Assembly (NCBI GenBank): GCA_905211345.1
Contig: CAJMAO010000010.1
Span: 1 to 35,178 of the forward strand
DNA from: an uncultured Prevotella sp.
GTDB taxonomy: Bacteria > Bacteroidota > Bacteroidia > Bacteroidales > Bacteroidaceae
Length of the DNA stretch: 35,178 nt
Reading direction: 5' to 3'
Shown: piece after piece, positions 22,530-30,035 of the stretch
How the letters are laid out: every line of letters begins with the position of its first letter
Numbering within the stretch: the stretch's first letter is position 1
The notes under the pieces: model-generated
The model's database searches: none
What the model was told of the DNA's origin: nothing
What the model saw: the letters and a program-made list of their open reading frames with translations, nothing else
Position numbers and translations under genes: made by a program

Positions 22530-23873
22530 ATGGCAGACAAACAACGTAAAGTGATAGATTTCGGCGAGCCGGTCGACATGACCAAGCGCATCATTAAGGT
22601 GATAGGTGTTGGCGGAGGCGGCTGCAACGCCGTTAAGAATATGTTTAAGGAAGGCATTGCCGACGTCACGTTCGCCGTGTGCAACACCGACAGCAAGTCG
22701 CTGGCCAACTCGCCTGTGCCCGTCAAGCTGCTCCTCGGCGACACCGGTTTGGGTGTGGGCGGAGTGCCCGAGCGTGGTCGCGACGAGGCCGAAGCAAGCA
22801 TAGACAAGATAAAGACGCTGCTTTCTGACGAGACCAAGATGGTGTTCGTCACAGCCGGAATGGGAGGTGGCACAGGCACAGGCGCCGGGCCTGTGGTGGC
22901 CGGTGTGGCCAAATCTTTGGGTATGCTGACCATAGGGGTGGTTACCATTCCTTTCTATTTTGAAAAGGAGAAAAAGATAATCAAGGCGTTGAAGGGAGTT
23001 GAGGAGATGCGCAAGAATGTCGATGCCCTGCTCATTGTGAACAACGAGCGCCTGTGCGATGTCTACTCAAACACGCGCATCTCAGTGAAAGACGCTTTCA
23101 AGTGCGCCGACGCAATACTCGGCAACGCCGTCAAGAGCATATCCGAACTGATCACCATTGAGGGTGACATCAACCTTGACTTCCGCGACGTTGAGACTAC
23201 GATGAAGGGCGGAGGCGGGGCCATTATGGCCATAGGGCGCGCCGGAGGGGAGCACCGCGTTGAAAAAGCGTTTATCGACTCTCTTGACTCTCCGCTGCTT
23301 TACGGCAGTGATGTGAGCAAGGCGAAGCGCATACTTTTCAACATCTACACCAGTCCTGACAATCCTTTGTTTGTCGACGAGTTGCAAGAGATAGACGCGT
23401 TCATGGACGAGTTGTCACCCCAGATAGACGTAATATGGGGCGTGTCTGATGACAACACCCTTGGCGAAGACGCCAAGATAGCCATTCTTGCCACCGGTCT
23501 TGACGGCGATGGCGACGACTTCACCCATGCGGTTGACAACCGTTATGATGACGATAACGAGCATTACCGTGTGTTGATAAAGAAACTTTACTCTACAGAC
23601 GGCGGCAAAAGTGACACTACTCCGCAAAACCCTGACGATGTTCCGATAACCGTCAGCAACGGTGACAACGGCGGCACGCCACCCGTCGTTACGTCTTCGG
23701 TTGGAAGCGGTGCGCCTGTTGACCATGAAGGCGGAGCTTCTCAAGCAGGTGGCTACGTATCCGACACAACCGTTGATACGACAGACATGCCTGACAGGCA
23801 CGACCGCCAGCGTAGCCCGCTGTCGTTAGTGGAACGCTTGAAGAAAATTTGGAACGACGCGCTTAAAGAGTGA
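22530..23873 (+). CDS. FtsZ-like tubulin GTPase, divergent
   Basis: A 447-residue FtsZ-family GTPase. The GTP-binding signature GGGTGTG is at 112-118, and the catalytic T7-loop motif NLDFRD at 215-220 retains both acidic residues, so it should hydrolyse GTP when polymerised. Around it are VIGVGGGGCNAVKNM and VCNTDSKSL. Several normally conserved spots differ: after GLG the family usually has (A)G-x-(N/D)P-E-x-(G/A), here VGGVPERGRDEAE, and the segment after the signature reads GPVVAGVAKS. The C-terminal ~95 residues (350-447) are acidic, Ser/Thr/Gly-rich and end in a basic helix (LVERLKKIWNDALKE) rather than the classic peptide that binds FtsA. No dcw genes (ftsQ, ftsA, mur) are adjacent. It is therefore probably a second FtsZ-type protein, but I cannot exclude that it is the only one. 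Confidence 0.8.
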   Translation: MADKQRKVIDFGEPVDMTKRIIKVIGVGGGGCNAVKNMFKEGIADVTFAVCNTDSKSLANSPVPVKLLLGDTGLGVGGVPERGRDEAEASIDKIKTLLSDETKMVFVTAGMGGGTGTGAGPVVAGVAKSLGMLTIGVVTIPFYFEKEKKIIKALKGVEEMRKNVDALLIVNNERLCDVYSNTRISVKDAFKCADAILGNAVKSISELITIEGDINLDFRDVETTMKGGGGAIMAIGRAGGEHRVEKAFIDSLDSPLLYGSDVSKAKRILFNIYTSPDNPLFVDELQEIDAFMDELSPQIDVIWGVSDDNTLGEDAKIAILATGLDGDGDDFTHAVDNRYDDDNEHYRVLIKKLYSTDGGKSDTTPQNPDDVPITVSNGDNGGTPPVVTSSVGSGAPVDHEGGASQAGGYVSDTTVDTTDMPDRHDRQRSPLSLVERLKKIWNDALKE

Positions 23874-23879
23874 TTTTTG

Positions 23880-23958
23880 AATTAAGAATTAAGGGTTAAG
23901 AATTAAGAAATGTGCCTTGTCGCTGTTTTACTTAATTCTTAACTCTTAATCCTTAACT
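23880..23958. terminator. Inverted-repeat element of GAATTAAGA words between convergent genes
   Basis: Left arm 23880-23910 (words ATTAAGAATTAAG, GGTTAAGAATTAAG) and right arm 23931-23958 (CTTAATTCTTAACTCTTAAT) pair across a 20-base centre. It separates the convergent FtsZ-like and MATE genes and can work as a two-way terminator. The MATE stop codon (23939-23941) and its last codons lie inside the right arm. Confidence 0.65.
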
Positions 23959-25288
23959 TTTTAAGTCTTTTATAAACGAAATACACGGCAGGCACTAGGA
24001 ACAAGTCGGCGGCCACCCATGCCGTAGGGTCGCCGTAGCACACGCCGAGGAAGCCCAGCGCGGGCACCATCCAAAGGCTCACTCCGCAACGGGCTATCAT
24101 CTCCATGACACCCGACAGCACCGACAGGTTTGAGAATCCTAGTCCTTGCAGGCTGTATCTCAGTATCGTGAGCAGCCCCAGCGCAGGGAAGAAATAGCTC
24201 GACAGGCGCATGTACAGGGCTGCGTTGTCGATTATTTCCTGTTCGCCCGACTCGACGAACAGCAGCATCATGTCATCTGCGAAGGGCAGTATTATTATCA
24301 GTGTCAGTACGAAATACACAGCCGTTATCCTTATGGCCGACCATATTCCGAGCTTTATCCGTTCCACTTTTTGCGCCCCGATGTTCTGTCCGCAGTAAGT
24401 GGCCATGGCCACGCCGATGTTCTCGAACACGCACGTGAACAGATACTTTACGCGCATGGCCGCCGTAAACGATGCCACATACATCGTGCCCAGCGCGTTG
24501 TTTGCGCTTTGCAACATTATCACTCCGATTGCGGTTATCGAGAACTGCATGCCCATCGGTATGCCGTTCATCAGCAGGCGGCCAACCTTCTTGTCGTCAT
24601 ACGCCAGCTCGCTGCCCGTCGGTACGAGCATCCGCAGCCGCTTCTTTATGTACAGCCAGCACAACGCCGAGGCGAACGCCTGCGACAGCATCGTGGCTAC
24701 CCCCGCACCTTCTACGCCGAGGCCGAAGCCTATTATCAGTAGGAAGTCGAGCGCGATGTTCAGCAGCGAGGCCGCTATGAGGAAATAGAACGGCTGCTTT
24801 GAGTCGCCAAGCGCGCGTATGAAGCCCGATAATATGTTGTAAGCCATTGTGAAAGGAATGGCAAGGAAGTTTATCAGCAGGAACAGGTAGGCATCGTGGA
24901 AGATGTCCGTAGGCGTGTTCACCATTTCGAGAATACGGCCGCACAGCACTGCCGTCACGGTCGTTATCACCGCAGCAATTACCGCCACTATGCGCAGCGC
25001 GTTGGCCACGTAGGCGCGCATCTTGGAATAATCCTTGGCTCCGAACTCTTGGGCCACAGGTATGGCGAAGCCCGCGCAAGAGCCGTTGCAGAAGCCCATG
25101 ATGAGGAACATTATCGATGACGACGCCCCCACGGCCGCCAGCGCGTCGACGCCGATGAAGCGGCCTACTATCGCCGCGTCGATGATAAGATACATCTGTT
25201 GCAGGATGTAGCCGCCCACGAGCGGAACGGCAAACTTGATGATGTCGCGCGTAGGCGAGCCTACGGTCATGTCGTTGATGCTTGGCAT
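23939..25288 (-). CDS. MATE-family efflux transporter
   Basis: A 449-residue inner-membrane exporter of the MATE (NorM/DinF/MepA-like) family, moving cationic or amphipathic compounds out with Na+ or H+. It has about twelve membrane segments in two halves; typical motifs are VGGYILQQMYLIIDAAIVGR (N-terminal), GASSSIMFLIMGFCNG, QEFGAKDYSKMRAYV, and FTAAMRVKYLFTCVFENIGV with TYCGQNIGAQKVERIK in the second half. Length is usual. The final residues KLRIKS and the stop are encoded by the inverted-repeat element at 23931-23958, so the original C-terminus may have been replaced. A -7 box lies upstream. The compound exported is unknown. Confidence 0.92.
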   Translation of the reverse strand: MPSINDMTVGSPTRDIIKFAVPLVGGYILQQMYLIIDAAIVGRFIGVDALAAVGASSSIMFLIMGFCNGSCAGFAIPVAQEFGAKDYSKMRAYVANALRIVAVIAAVITTVTAVLCGRILEMVNTPTDIFHDAYLFLLINFLAIPFTMAYNILSGFIRALGDSKQPFYFLIAASLLNIALDFLLIIGFGLGVEGAGVATMLSQAFASALCWLYIKKRLRMLVPTGSELAYDDKKVGRLLMNGIPMGMQFSITAIGVIMLQSANNALGTMYVASFTAAMRVKYLFTCVFENIGVAMATYCGQNIGAQKVERIKLGIWSAIRITAVYFVLTLIIILPFADDMMLLFVESGEQEIIDNAALYMRLSSYFFPALGLLTILRYSLQGLGFSNLSVLSGVMEMIARCGVSLWMVPALGFLGVCYGDPTAWVAADLFLVPAVYFVYKRLKKLRIKS

Positions 25289-25318
25289 AATGTGTTATCC
25301 TTTCCTGAAAAAACCGTG

Positions 25319-25326
25319 CAAAAGTA
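25319..25326 (-). promoter_or_regulatory. -7 box TACTTTTG for the MATE gene
   Basis: TACTTTTG on the minus strand matches TAnnTTTG, 30 bases before the ATG. Where the -33 box should be lies a run of GAATTAAGA words (25328-25362) with no TTTG. Confidence 0.5.
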
Positions 25327-25327
25327 C

Positions 25328-25362
25328 AATTAAGTTAAGAATTAAGAATTAAGAGTTAAGAA
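25328..25362. repeat. Single arm of GAATTAAGA words upstream of the MATE gene
   Basis: AATTAAGTTAAGAATTAAG followed by AATTAAGAGTTAAG. It is the same word family as the element at the 3' end of the MATE gene, but no complementary second arm is visible here. Confidence 0.6.
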
Positions 25363-25491
25363 AAAAATGCACGTTTTACGTCATATTTTTTTATTGTTCT
25401 GCTCATTAGCCTAAGTTTTTATGAACGAATATCTTTATTGGAATGGAAGCGCGTCGGCATCAATCGGCCTGATGTTCAGGCGTGATGTTTT

Positions 25492-25545
25492 GTAATAAAA
25501 ATATTAGTAATAAGTTTATTAGTAATAAAGTTATTAGTATATTTG
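25492..25545 (+). promoter_or_regulatory. 15-bp tandem repeat abutting the -7 box of the AAA ATPase gene
   Basis: The motif GTAATAA recurs with its G at 25492, 25507 and 25522, and a partial copy (GTATA) at 25537, an exact 15-base period. The copy around 25515-25529 (TTTATTA G TAATAAA) is a perfect palindrome. The last copy merges into the -7 box TATATTTG (25538-25545), 25 bases before the ATG. It could be a stacked operator, or a repeat whose copy number changes promoter strength. Confidence 0.65.
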
Positions 25546-25570
25546 TATCCGGAAAAACGTTTGAAAGATT

Positions 25571-26701
25571 ATGGAGAATAAACCTTTTGTATTCGGCATC
25601 GCGGCATCGGGCGACAATTTCACCGACCGTGAACAGGAAACGGCCCGCCTGTTGATGAATTTCCGCAACGGGGTGAACACCGTTCTCATCTCACCACGCC
25701 GTTGGGGCAAGACGTCATTGGTGCAGAAAGTGTGCAGATTGGCACAGTCTGACAAACTGAAAATAGTTTACCTTGACATTTTCTCATGCCGTAGCGACGG
25801 TGATTTTTATGACAAGTTCGCCTCGGCGGTGCTTAAGCAAACGTCATCACGGCTGGAGGAATGGTTGGAAAACGCAAAACAGTTCCTTTCACGAATAAGC
25901 CCCAAGTTTTCGTTAGGCACCGACCCGATGGCTGATCTTTCGCTTTCACTGGAACTGAAGCCTAAAAACGAAGACATCGACGAAATACTGCAACTGCCTG
26001 AAAAGATAGCGGCCAAGAAGGGTTGCAGCATAGTTGTGTGCATAGACGAGTTCCAGCAGATAGGCGAGTTTAAGGACTCAAAGACATTCCAGAAACGGTT
26101 GCGCTCCGTATGGCAGTTGCAAAAGCACGTGTCTTACTGTCTTTTTGGGAGTAAAAAGCACTTGATGAACGAACTGTTTGAGCGGAAAAGCTTGCCGTTC
26201 TATAAGTTCGGCGATGCCGTTTATCTGCAAAAGATTTCTACGGCCGACTGGGTTGGCTATATACGCAGCCGTTTTGAAGTGACAGGCAAGAGCATTTCAG
26301 CAGAACTTGCGGAGGAAATATGCCACCGTGTTGACAATCATTCGTCTTACGTGCAGCAGTTTGCGTGGCTCGTATGGACGCATACCGGTACGGAAGCCAC
26401 GCGGCAAGACCTTGAAGACGCTTACCAAGACATCATCAACCAGAACACACCGCTCTTTGAGAAGCAGACCGAAAACCTCACCACATACCAGATGAACTTC
26501 CTCAGAGCCGTGCTCGACGGCGTTCATGACGAGTTCACCACGCAGGATGTCATGCGCAAATACAATTTCGGAACGTCTGCTAACATCAGCATAATAAAGC
26601 GCGCCTTGATAAAGAAAGAACTCATAGAAGTGGAGAAACGCAAGGTCTTTATTCCTGACCCGGTGATGAAAGTATGGCTGAAAAGGGAACTGAAAATGTA
26701 A
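25571..26701 (+). CDS. AAA-type ATP-binding protein (archaeal-ATPase / PF01637-like)
   Basis: A 376-residue P-loop ATPase of the group first described in Archaea and common in Bacteroidota. Walker A is SPRRWGKTSL (41-50) and Walker B IVVCIDEFQQI (154-164), followed by a sensor-like stretch (SYCLFGSKKHLMNELF). The C-terminal region (about 300-376) looks like a winged helix (FTTQDVMRKYNFGTSANISI ... IEVEKRKVFIPDPVMKVWLK). The family resembles STAND/ORC-like ATPases; its job is not established and it has no recognisable partner gene here. It is monocistronic. It has a 15-bp tandem repeat on its promoter and a near-perfect palindrome just downstream. It starts at the ATG at 25571, the first in frame after the -7 box. 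Confidence 0.85.
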   Translation: MENKPFVFGIAASGDNFTDREQETARLLMNFRNGVNTVLISPRRWGKTSLVQKVCRLAQSDKLKIVYLDIFSCRSDGDFYDKFASAVLKQTSSRLEEWLENAKQFLSRISPKFSLGTDPMADLSLSLELKPKNEDIDEILQLPEKIAAKKGCSIVVCIDEFQQIGEFKDSKTFQKRLRSVWQLQKHVSYCLFGSKKHLMNELFERKSLPFYKFGDAVYLQKISTADWVGYIRSRFEVTGKSISAELAEEICHRVDNHSSYVQQFAWLVWTHTGTEATRQDLEDAYQDIINQNTPLFEKQTENLTTYQMNFLRAVLDGVHDEFTTQDVMRKYNFGTSANISIIKRALIKKELIEVEKRKVFIPDPVMKVWLKRELKM

Positions 26702-26750
26702 AGCAGTCGGTTGTTTTGATTTTTACCGGTATTACTGTAAACGTTAATTA

Positions 26751-26792
26751 TTGAAGGTTTGAAATGTTAAATTTAACATCTTAAACCTTCAA
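26751..26792. repeat. Near-perfect 42-base palindrome without loop
   Basis: Arms of 21 bases (TTGAAGGTTT ... ATGTTAAA and its complement) with two mismatches and no central loop, 50 bases after the ATPase stop. The right side is followed by A, not T, so it is a poor plus-strand terminator as it stands. Confidence 0.7.
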
Positions 26793-26833
26793 AAACCGCC
26801 ATCCGTCGGCGTGCCGACGGCTTCCGCCCGCCG

Positions 26834-26941
26834 TTTTGACGGCCTTTCCTGATGCAAAATATGGCCTTTCGGGTTGCGAAAGGCCGTCAACGGCATTGCG
26901 AAACGTGGCCTTTTGCAACGCCGTTGGCCGTCAATCACGGC
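26834..26941. repeat. Four-unit 22-bp intergenic element, copy G
   Basis: Units start at 26834, 26856, 26878 and 26900, with cores GACGGCC, TATGGCC, GGCCGTC and CGTGGCC. The most diverged copy. After unit 4 a degraded terminal palindrome can be aligned (TTGGCCGTCAAT, 26924-26935). Confidence 0.75.
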
Positions 26942-27134
26942 TTCGTCAGTTGTCATTTAAATGTAAATAAATTTGAATTTGCTTGATTGTTTGGTTAAAT
27001 GGAGTAAAAAACGGCGGTCTTTGACGCATAATGTCGCTCCGTTCCGCTTTGCGAAAGCATGGTTTTAGCCATAAAATAGCCAACTTTTGGTCTGGTTTAT
27101 CGTAAAATCCTGATTTAACATTCGCCTTTATTAG

Positions 27135-27148
27135 TTGATAATTATCAA
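27135..27148. promoter_or_regulatory. Palindrome TTGATAATTATCAA upstream of spt
   Basis: A perfect 14-base palindrome, ~130 bases upstream of the spt -7 box. Its ten-base core GATAATTATC is repeated at 14519-14528 just above the efflux promoter, so it could be a shared operator. Confidence 0.4.
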
Positions 27149-27275
27149 GTATATTGCTTTTGGTGAAATGCAGTATTGTTTCGTTTTAAATGATTGTTGC
27201 GTATTGCGATTGTCATCGTGGAAGGAAAAAAAGCAAACATTTCTGCTTTTGTTTCGTTAAATCGAAAATTTGCAT

Positions 27276-27283
27276 TATCTTTG
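27276..27283 (+). promoter_or_regulatory. -7 box TATCTTTG for spt, with a long leader
   Basis: TATCTTTG matches TAnnTTTG; the start site would be near 27290, giving a leader of about 108 nt. The leader is GC-rich in the middle (a small GCGC-TTT-GCGC hairpin) but I recognise no riboswitch. Confidence 0.5.
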
Positions 27284-27397
27284 CAGCCTGATTTAAAAAT
27301 GCAACGACGGTTGTGCCGCTACGGGTCGCGCTTTGCGCATCGGTAAAGCCATTCAGCCCCGGAAGCTCCACGGCCTTAATACGACACCTATTTTATT

Positions 27398-28585
27398 ATG
27401 GGATTATTGCAAGAGAAATATAAGAATTACCGTGAGCCGCAGAGGTTCATGGAGGCTGGAGTATATCCTTATTTCCGCGAGATAACGGGTAAGCAAGGCA
27501 CTGAGGTGCAGATGGAAGGGCATAGCGTGCTTATGTTCGGATCTAACGCTTATACAGGTCTTACGGGCGATCCTCGTGTAGAGGCGGCAGCCAAGGCCGC
27601 GCTCGACAAGTATGGCACGGGATGCGCCGGCAGCCGTTTCCTCAACGGAACGCTCGACTTGCACGTGCAACTGGAAAAGGAGCTTGCCGAGTTTGAGCGT
27701 AAGGATGAGGCCTTGTGCTTTTCTACCGGTTTCTCGGTTAATGCCGGAGTGCTGGCCGTCGTATGCGGACGCGAGGACTATATAATATGCGACGACCGCG
27801 ACCATGCCAGCATTGTGGACGGCCGCCGTCTGTCGTTCGCTACGTGCTTGAAGTACAAGCACAACGACATGGACGACCTTGAGAAACAGCTTCAGAAGTG
27901 TCGCCCCGAGGCGGTGAAGCTTATCGTGGTTGACGGCGTGTTCTCAATGGAGGGCGACTTGGCCAACCTGCCTGAAATAGTAAGGCTGAAAAAGAAGTAC
28001 AACGCTTCCATAATGGTTGACGAGGCTCACGGTCTCGGTGTGTTCGGAAAGGACGGTCGCGGCGTGTGCGACCATTTCGGCGTTATCGACGACGTTGATC
28101 TCATAATGGGTACGTTCTCAAAGAGTCTCGCAAGCATCGGCGGTTTCATAGCCGGTGACAAGGACACGATAAACTATCTGCGCCATACGTGCCGCACTTA
28201 TATATTCAGCGCGTCGAACACTCCTGCCGCCACGGCGGCTGCAATGGAGGCCCTGCATATCATAAAGAGCGAGCCTGAGCGTATAGAGCGCCTGTGGAAG
28301 GTTACCAACTACGCCCTCAAGCGCTTTAAGGAGGAAGGTTTTGAGATAGGCGACACTGAGAGTCCGATAATACCTCTTTATGTTCGTGATGTCGATAAGA
28401 CGTTCCTCGTTACGAAACTCGCTTTCGATGCCGGCGTGTTCATCAATCCTGTAATACCTCCTGCTTGTGCTCCCCAAGACACTTTGGTGCGTTTCGCGCT
28501 CATGGCCACGCACACTAAGGAGCAGGTTGAGCGCGGCGTGCAGGCCCTGAAGAAGATATTTGTAGAACAAGGCATAATAAAATAA
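27398..28585 (+). CDS. spt: Serine palmitoyltransferase (alpha-oxoamine synthase family)
   Basis: A 395-residue PLP enzyme condensing L-serine with an acyl-CoA to form a 3-ketosphinganine, the first step of the sphingolipids typical of gut Bacteroidota. It is close to the Bacteroides SPT as I remember it, with the N-terminus MGLLQEKYKNYREP and GVYPYFREITGKQGTEV. PLP residues are seen: DDRDHASIVDGRR, DEAHGLGVFG, and the Schiff-base Lys242 in GTFSKSLASIGGF. The C-terminal substrate motif NPVIPPACAPQDTLVR is also typical. The closely related glycine C-acetyltransferase (Kbl) is often the automatic label for this protein; the N-terminal signature makes SPT more likely. Monocistronic; tRNA-Pro follows. 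Confidence 0.85.
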   Translation: MGLLQEKYKNYREPQRFMEAGVYPYFREITGKQGTEVQMEGHSVLMFGSNAYTGLTGDPRVEAAAKAALDKYGTGCAGSRFLNGTLDLHVQLEKELAEFERKDEALCFSTGFSVNAGVLAVVCGREDYIICDDRDHASIVDGRRLSFATCLKYKHNDMDDLEKQLQKCRPEAVKLIVVDGVFSMEGDLANLPEIVRLKKKYNASIMVDEAHGLGVFGKDGRGVCDHFGVIDDVDLIMGTFSKSLASIGGFIAGDKDTINYLRHTCRTYIFSASNTPAATAAAMEALHIIKSEPERIERLWKVTNYALKRFKEEGFEIGDTESPIIPLYVRDVDKTFLVTKLAFDAGVFINPVIPPACAPQDTLVRFALMATHTKEQVERGVQALKKIFVEQGIIK

Positions 28586-28690
28586 AAGGGTAATGGCGTG
28601 CGGGCAGTATGCTGTTGGGCACGAAAAGGAGTAGCAGGGATTGCAAAACTTCAGTCGTAAATTGGCTGTTTGCATTTTATGAACTGAAAA

Positions 28691-28722
28691 TTTGCATGTT
28701 ATGCGGAAAAGCATTACCTTTG
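28691..28722 (+). promoter_or_regulatory. Promoter of tRNA-Pro (TTTG - N20 - TACCTTTG)
   Basis: TTTG (28691-28694) and TACCTTTG (28715-28722) are 20 bases apart, an excellent match to the Bacteroidota consensus, ~28 bases before the tRNA. Confidence 0.75.
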
Positions 28723-28750
28723 CAGTCGCAAAATCTGAAACGGCAAGTTT

Positions 28751-28824
28751 CGGGGTGTAGCGCAGCCCGGTAGCGCGCCTGGTTTGGGACCAGGTGGTCG
28801 CAGGTTCGAATCCTGTCGCCCCGA
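28751..28824 (+). tRNA. tRNA-Pro (anticodon UGG)
   Basis: A 74-nt cloverleaf. Acceptor strands CGGGGTG and CGCCCCG pair with one G-U; the D-arm is GCGCAGCCCGGTAGCGC; the anticodon stem is CCTGG/CCAGG around TTTGGGA, giving anticodon TGG (28785-28787); the T-arm is CAGGTTCGAATCCTG. The discriminator base is A. The following bases are CA, so the CCA end is not fully encoded and must be added by the cca product. Confidence 0.97.
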
Positions 28825-28829
28825 CATTG

Positions 28830-28866
28830 AAGGGATTATATCATTCGGTGGTATATTCCCTTTTTT
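28830..28866 (+). terminator. Terminator after tRNA-Pro
   Basis: AAGGGA (28830-28835) pairs with TCCCTT (28857-28862), with further A-T pairs inside, and leads into TTTTTT (28861-28866). Confidence 0.65.
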
Positions 28867-28890
28867 GTTTGTAGTAATTAAGGGTAAGTT

Positions 28891-29925
28891 ATGTCGGTCA
28901 AATACAGGTTCTTATTGTTTTTGGCGTTGTCGGCGGCGGCTGTACATGCCGCCGCACAGATTGAGTTTGTGCGTGAATGTCGTCAGGTAAAGTTTCCAAA
29001 AAACATTCCGGCGGGCGATTATAGCGGCATAACCTCTATCGGTTCCAATCGTTACGCGGTAGTGTCGGACAAGTCGGATACCGACGGCTTTTTCGTATTC
29101 AGCATCGACGTAGACTCCATTACGGGTGATATTACCGCAGTAAGAAACGACGGATTCATGGGCGACAGCTTGCGTGGCGGCGACTGTGAGGGCGTGGCTT
29201 ACAGCTCTTCAACGTCAACTTTGTTTATCAGCAGAGAGTTTGACGGTGAGATTGTAGAGTATGGCATGGACGGCAAACTGACAGGACGCAGGCTTGAAAT
29301 ACCGCCGGTATATAAGGCGGGCATGGGTAACTATGGTTTTGAGTCGTTGGCTTATGATGCTGGGCAGGGCTTGTTTTGGACGATGAACGAGAGCACTTTG
29401 AAGCGTGACGGGCGGCAAGCTACGCCTCAGAATGGCGTGCGCAACAGGCTGAGACTGCAATCTTTTGGCGATGACTTGAAGCCTAAGGCGCAGTATGCTT
29501 ATCTCATGGACGCTCCAACTGCTCATTCCAAGGCGTCGCGATATGCCATGGGCGTAAGTGCTGTGGCGGCCTTGGGCGACGGACGGCTGCTTGTTTTGGA
29601 ACGTGAGTTCTTTGTTCCGAAGATGAAGCTGGGCGCGTTTGTCAAGTGTAAGCTGTATGAAGTTAAGCCGGACGACGGGTTTATAATCCCGTCGGACAGC
29701 GCGATGAGCGACAGTACAATGTTCCTGCCAAAGCGCCTTATCCACTCTTTCACAACGCATTTGAGATTGTTTGACAGGTCTATTGCCAATTTCGAGGGTA
29801 TGTGCCTCGGCCCTACGCTTGCCGATGGAAGCACGGCCGTTATACTGATAAGCGACTCGCAGGGGCGGTATAAGGGAGTATTGAAAGACTGGCTGAAAAC
29901 TATTGTGGTAAGGAAACAATACTAA
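28891..29925 (+). CDS. Secreted esterase-like phytase-family protein
   Basis: A 344-residue exported protein of the 'esterase-like activity of phytase' type (PF13449-like). A signal peptide covers about residues 1-22 (ending HAAAQ). The body has the repeating beta-propeller look of this family: DYSGITSIGSNRYAVVSDKS, GGDCEGVAYSSSTSTLFISR, NYGFESLAYDAGQGLFWTMN, and near the C-terminus FEGMCLGPTLADGSTAVILI with SDSQGRYKG. Acidic and His residues at blade edges could bind metal, but the substrate is unknown. It starts 66 bases after the tRNA, past a terminator; no clear -7 box was found. The ATG at 28891 starts the signal peptide and is preceded by AAGGGTAAGTT. Confidence 0.78.
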   Translation: MSVKYRFLLFLALSAAAVHAAAQIEFVRECRQVKFPKNIPAGDYSGITSIGSNRYAVVSDKSDTDGFFVFSIDVDSITGDITAVRNDGFMGDSLRGGDCEGVAYSSSTSTLFISREFDGEIVEYGMDGKLTGRRLEIPPVYKAGMGNYGFESLAYDAGQGLFWTMNESTLKRDGRQATPQNGVRNRLRLQSFGDDLKPKAQYAYLMDAPTAHSKASRYAMGVSAVAALGDGRLLVLEREFFVPKMKLGAFVKCKLYEVKPDDGFIIPSDSAMSDSTMFLPKRLIHSFTTHLRLFDRSIANFEGMCLGPTLADGSTAVILISDSQGRYKGVLKDWLKTIVVRKQY

Positions 29926-29965
29926 AAATCCGGATAGGCAACGACAAACGCCTATCCGGATTTTT
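29924..29965. terminator. Bidirectional terminator between the phytase-like and radical SAM genes
   Basis: Arms at 29924-29939 and 29950-29965 pair perfectly over 16 bases with a 10-base loop, bounded by AAAAA and TTTTT, so it works in both directions. The stop codon of the phytase-like gene (29923-29925) overlaps the first arm. Confidence 0.9.
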
Positions 29966-30035
29966 CATAATATGGTGCTGCACCTTGTCTTAAAGGCGTG
30001 TTTTCATGACTGTCAACTCTTAATCTTCTACTTAA

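Larger units (their letters stand above)
26702..27397. other. 696-base intergenic region between the ATPase gene and spt
   Basis: It contains a 42-base near-perfect palindrome (26751-26792), repeat copy G (26834-26941), a 14-base perfect palindrome (27135-27148), a -7 box (27276-27283) and a leader of about 110 bases before spt. I see no gene or recognisable RNA between 26945 and 27130. Confidence 0.65.

Noticed and set aside
27284..27397. Known riboswitch or tRNA in the spt leader
   Set aside because: A GC-rich stretch is present, but I could not fold it into a tRNA or match it to any riboswitch core.
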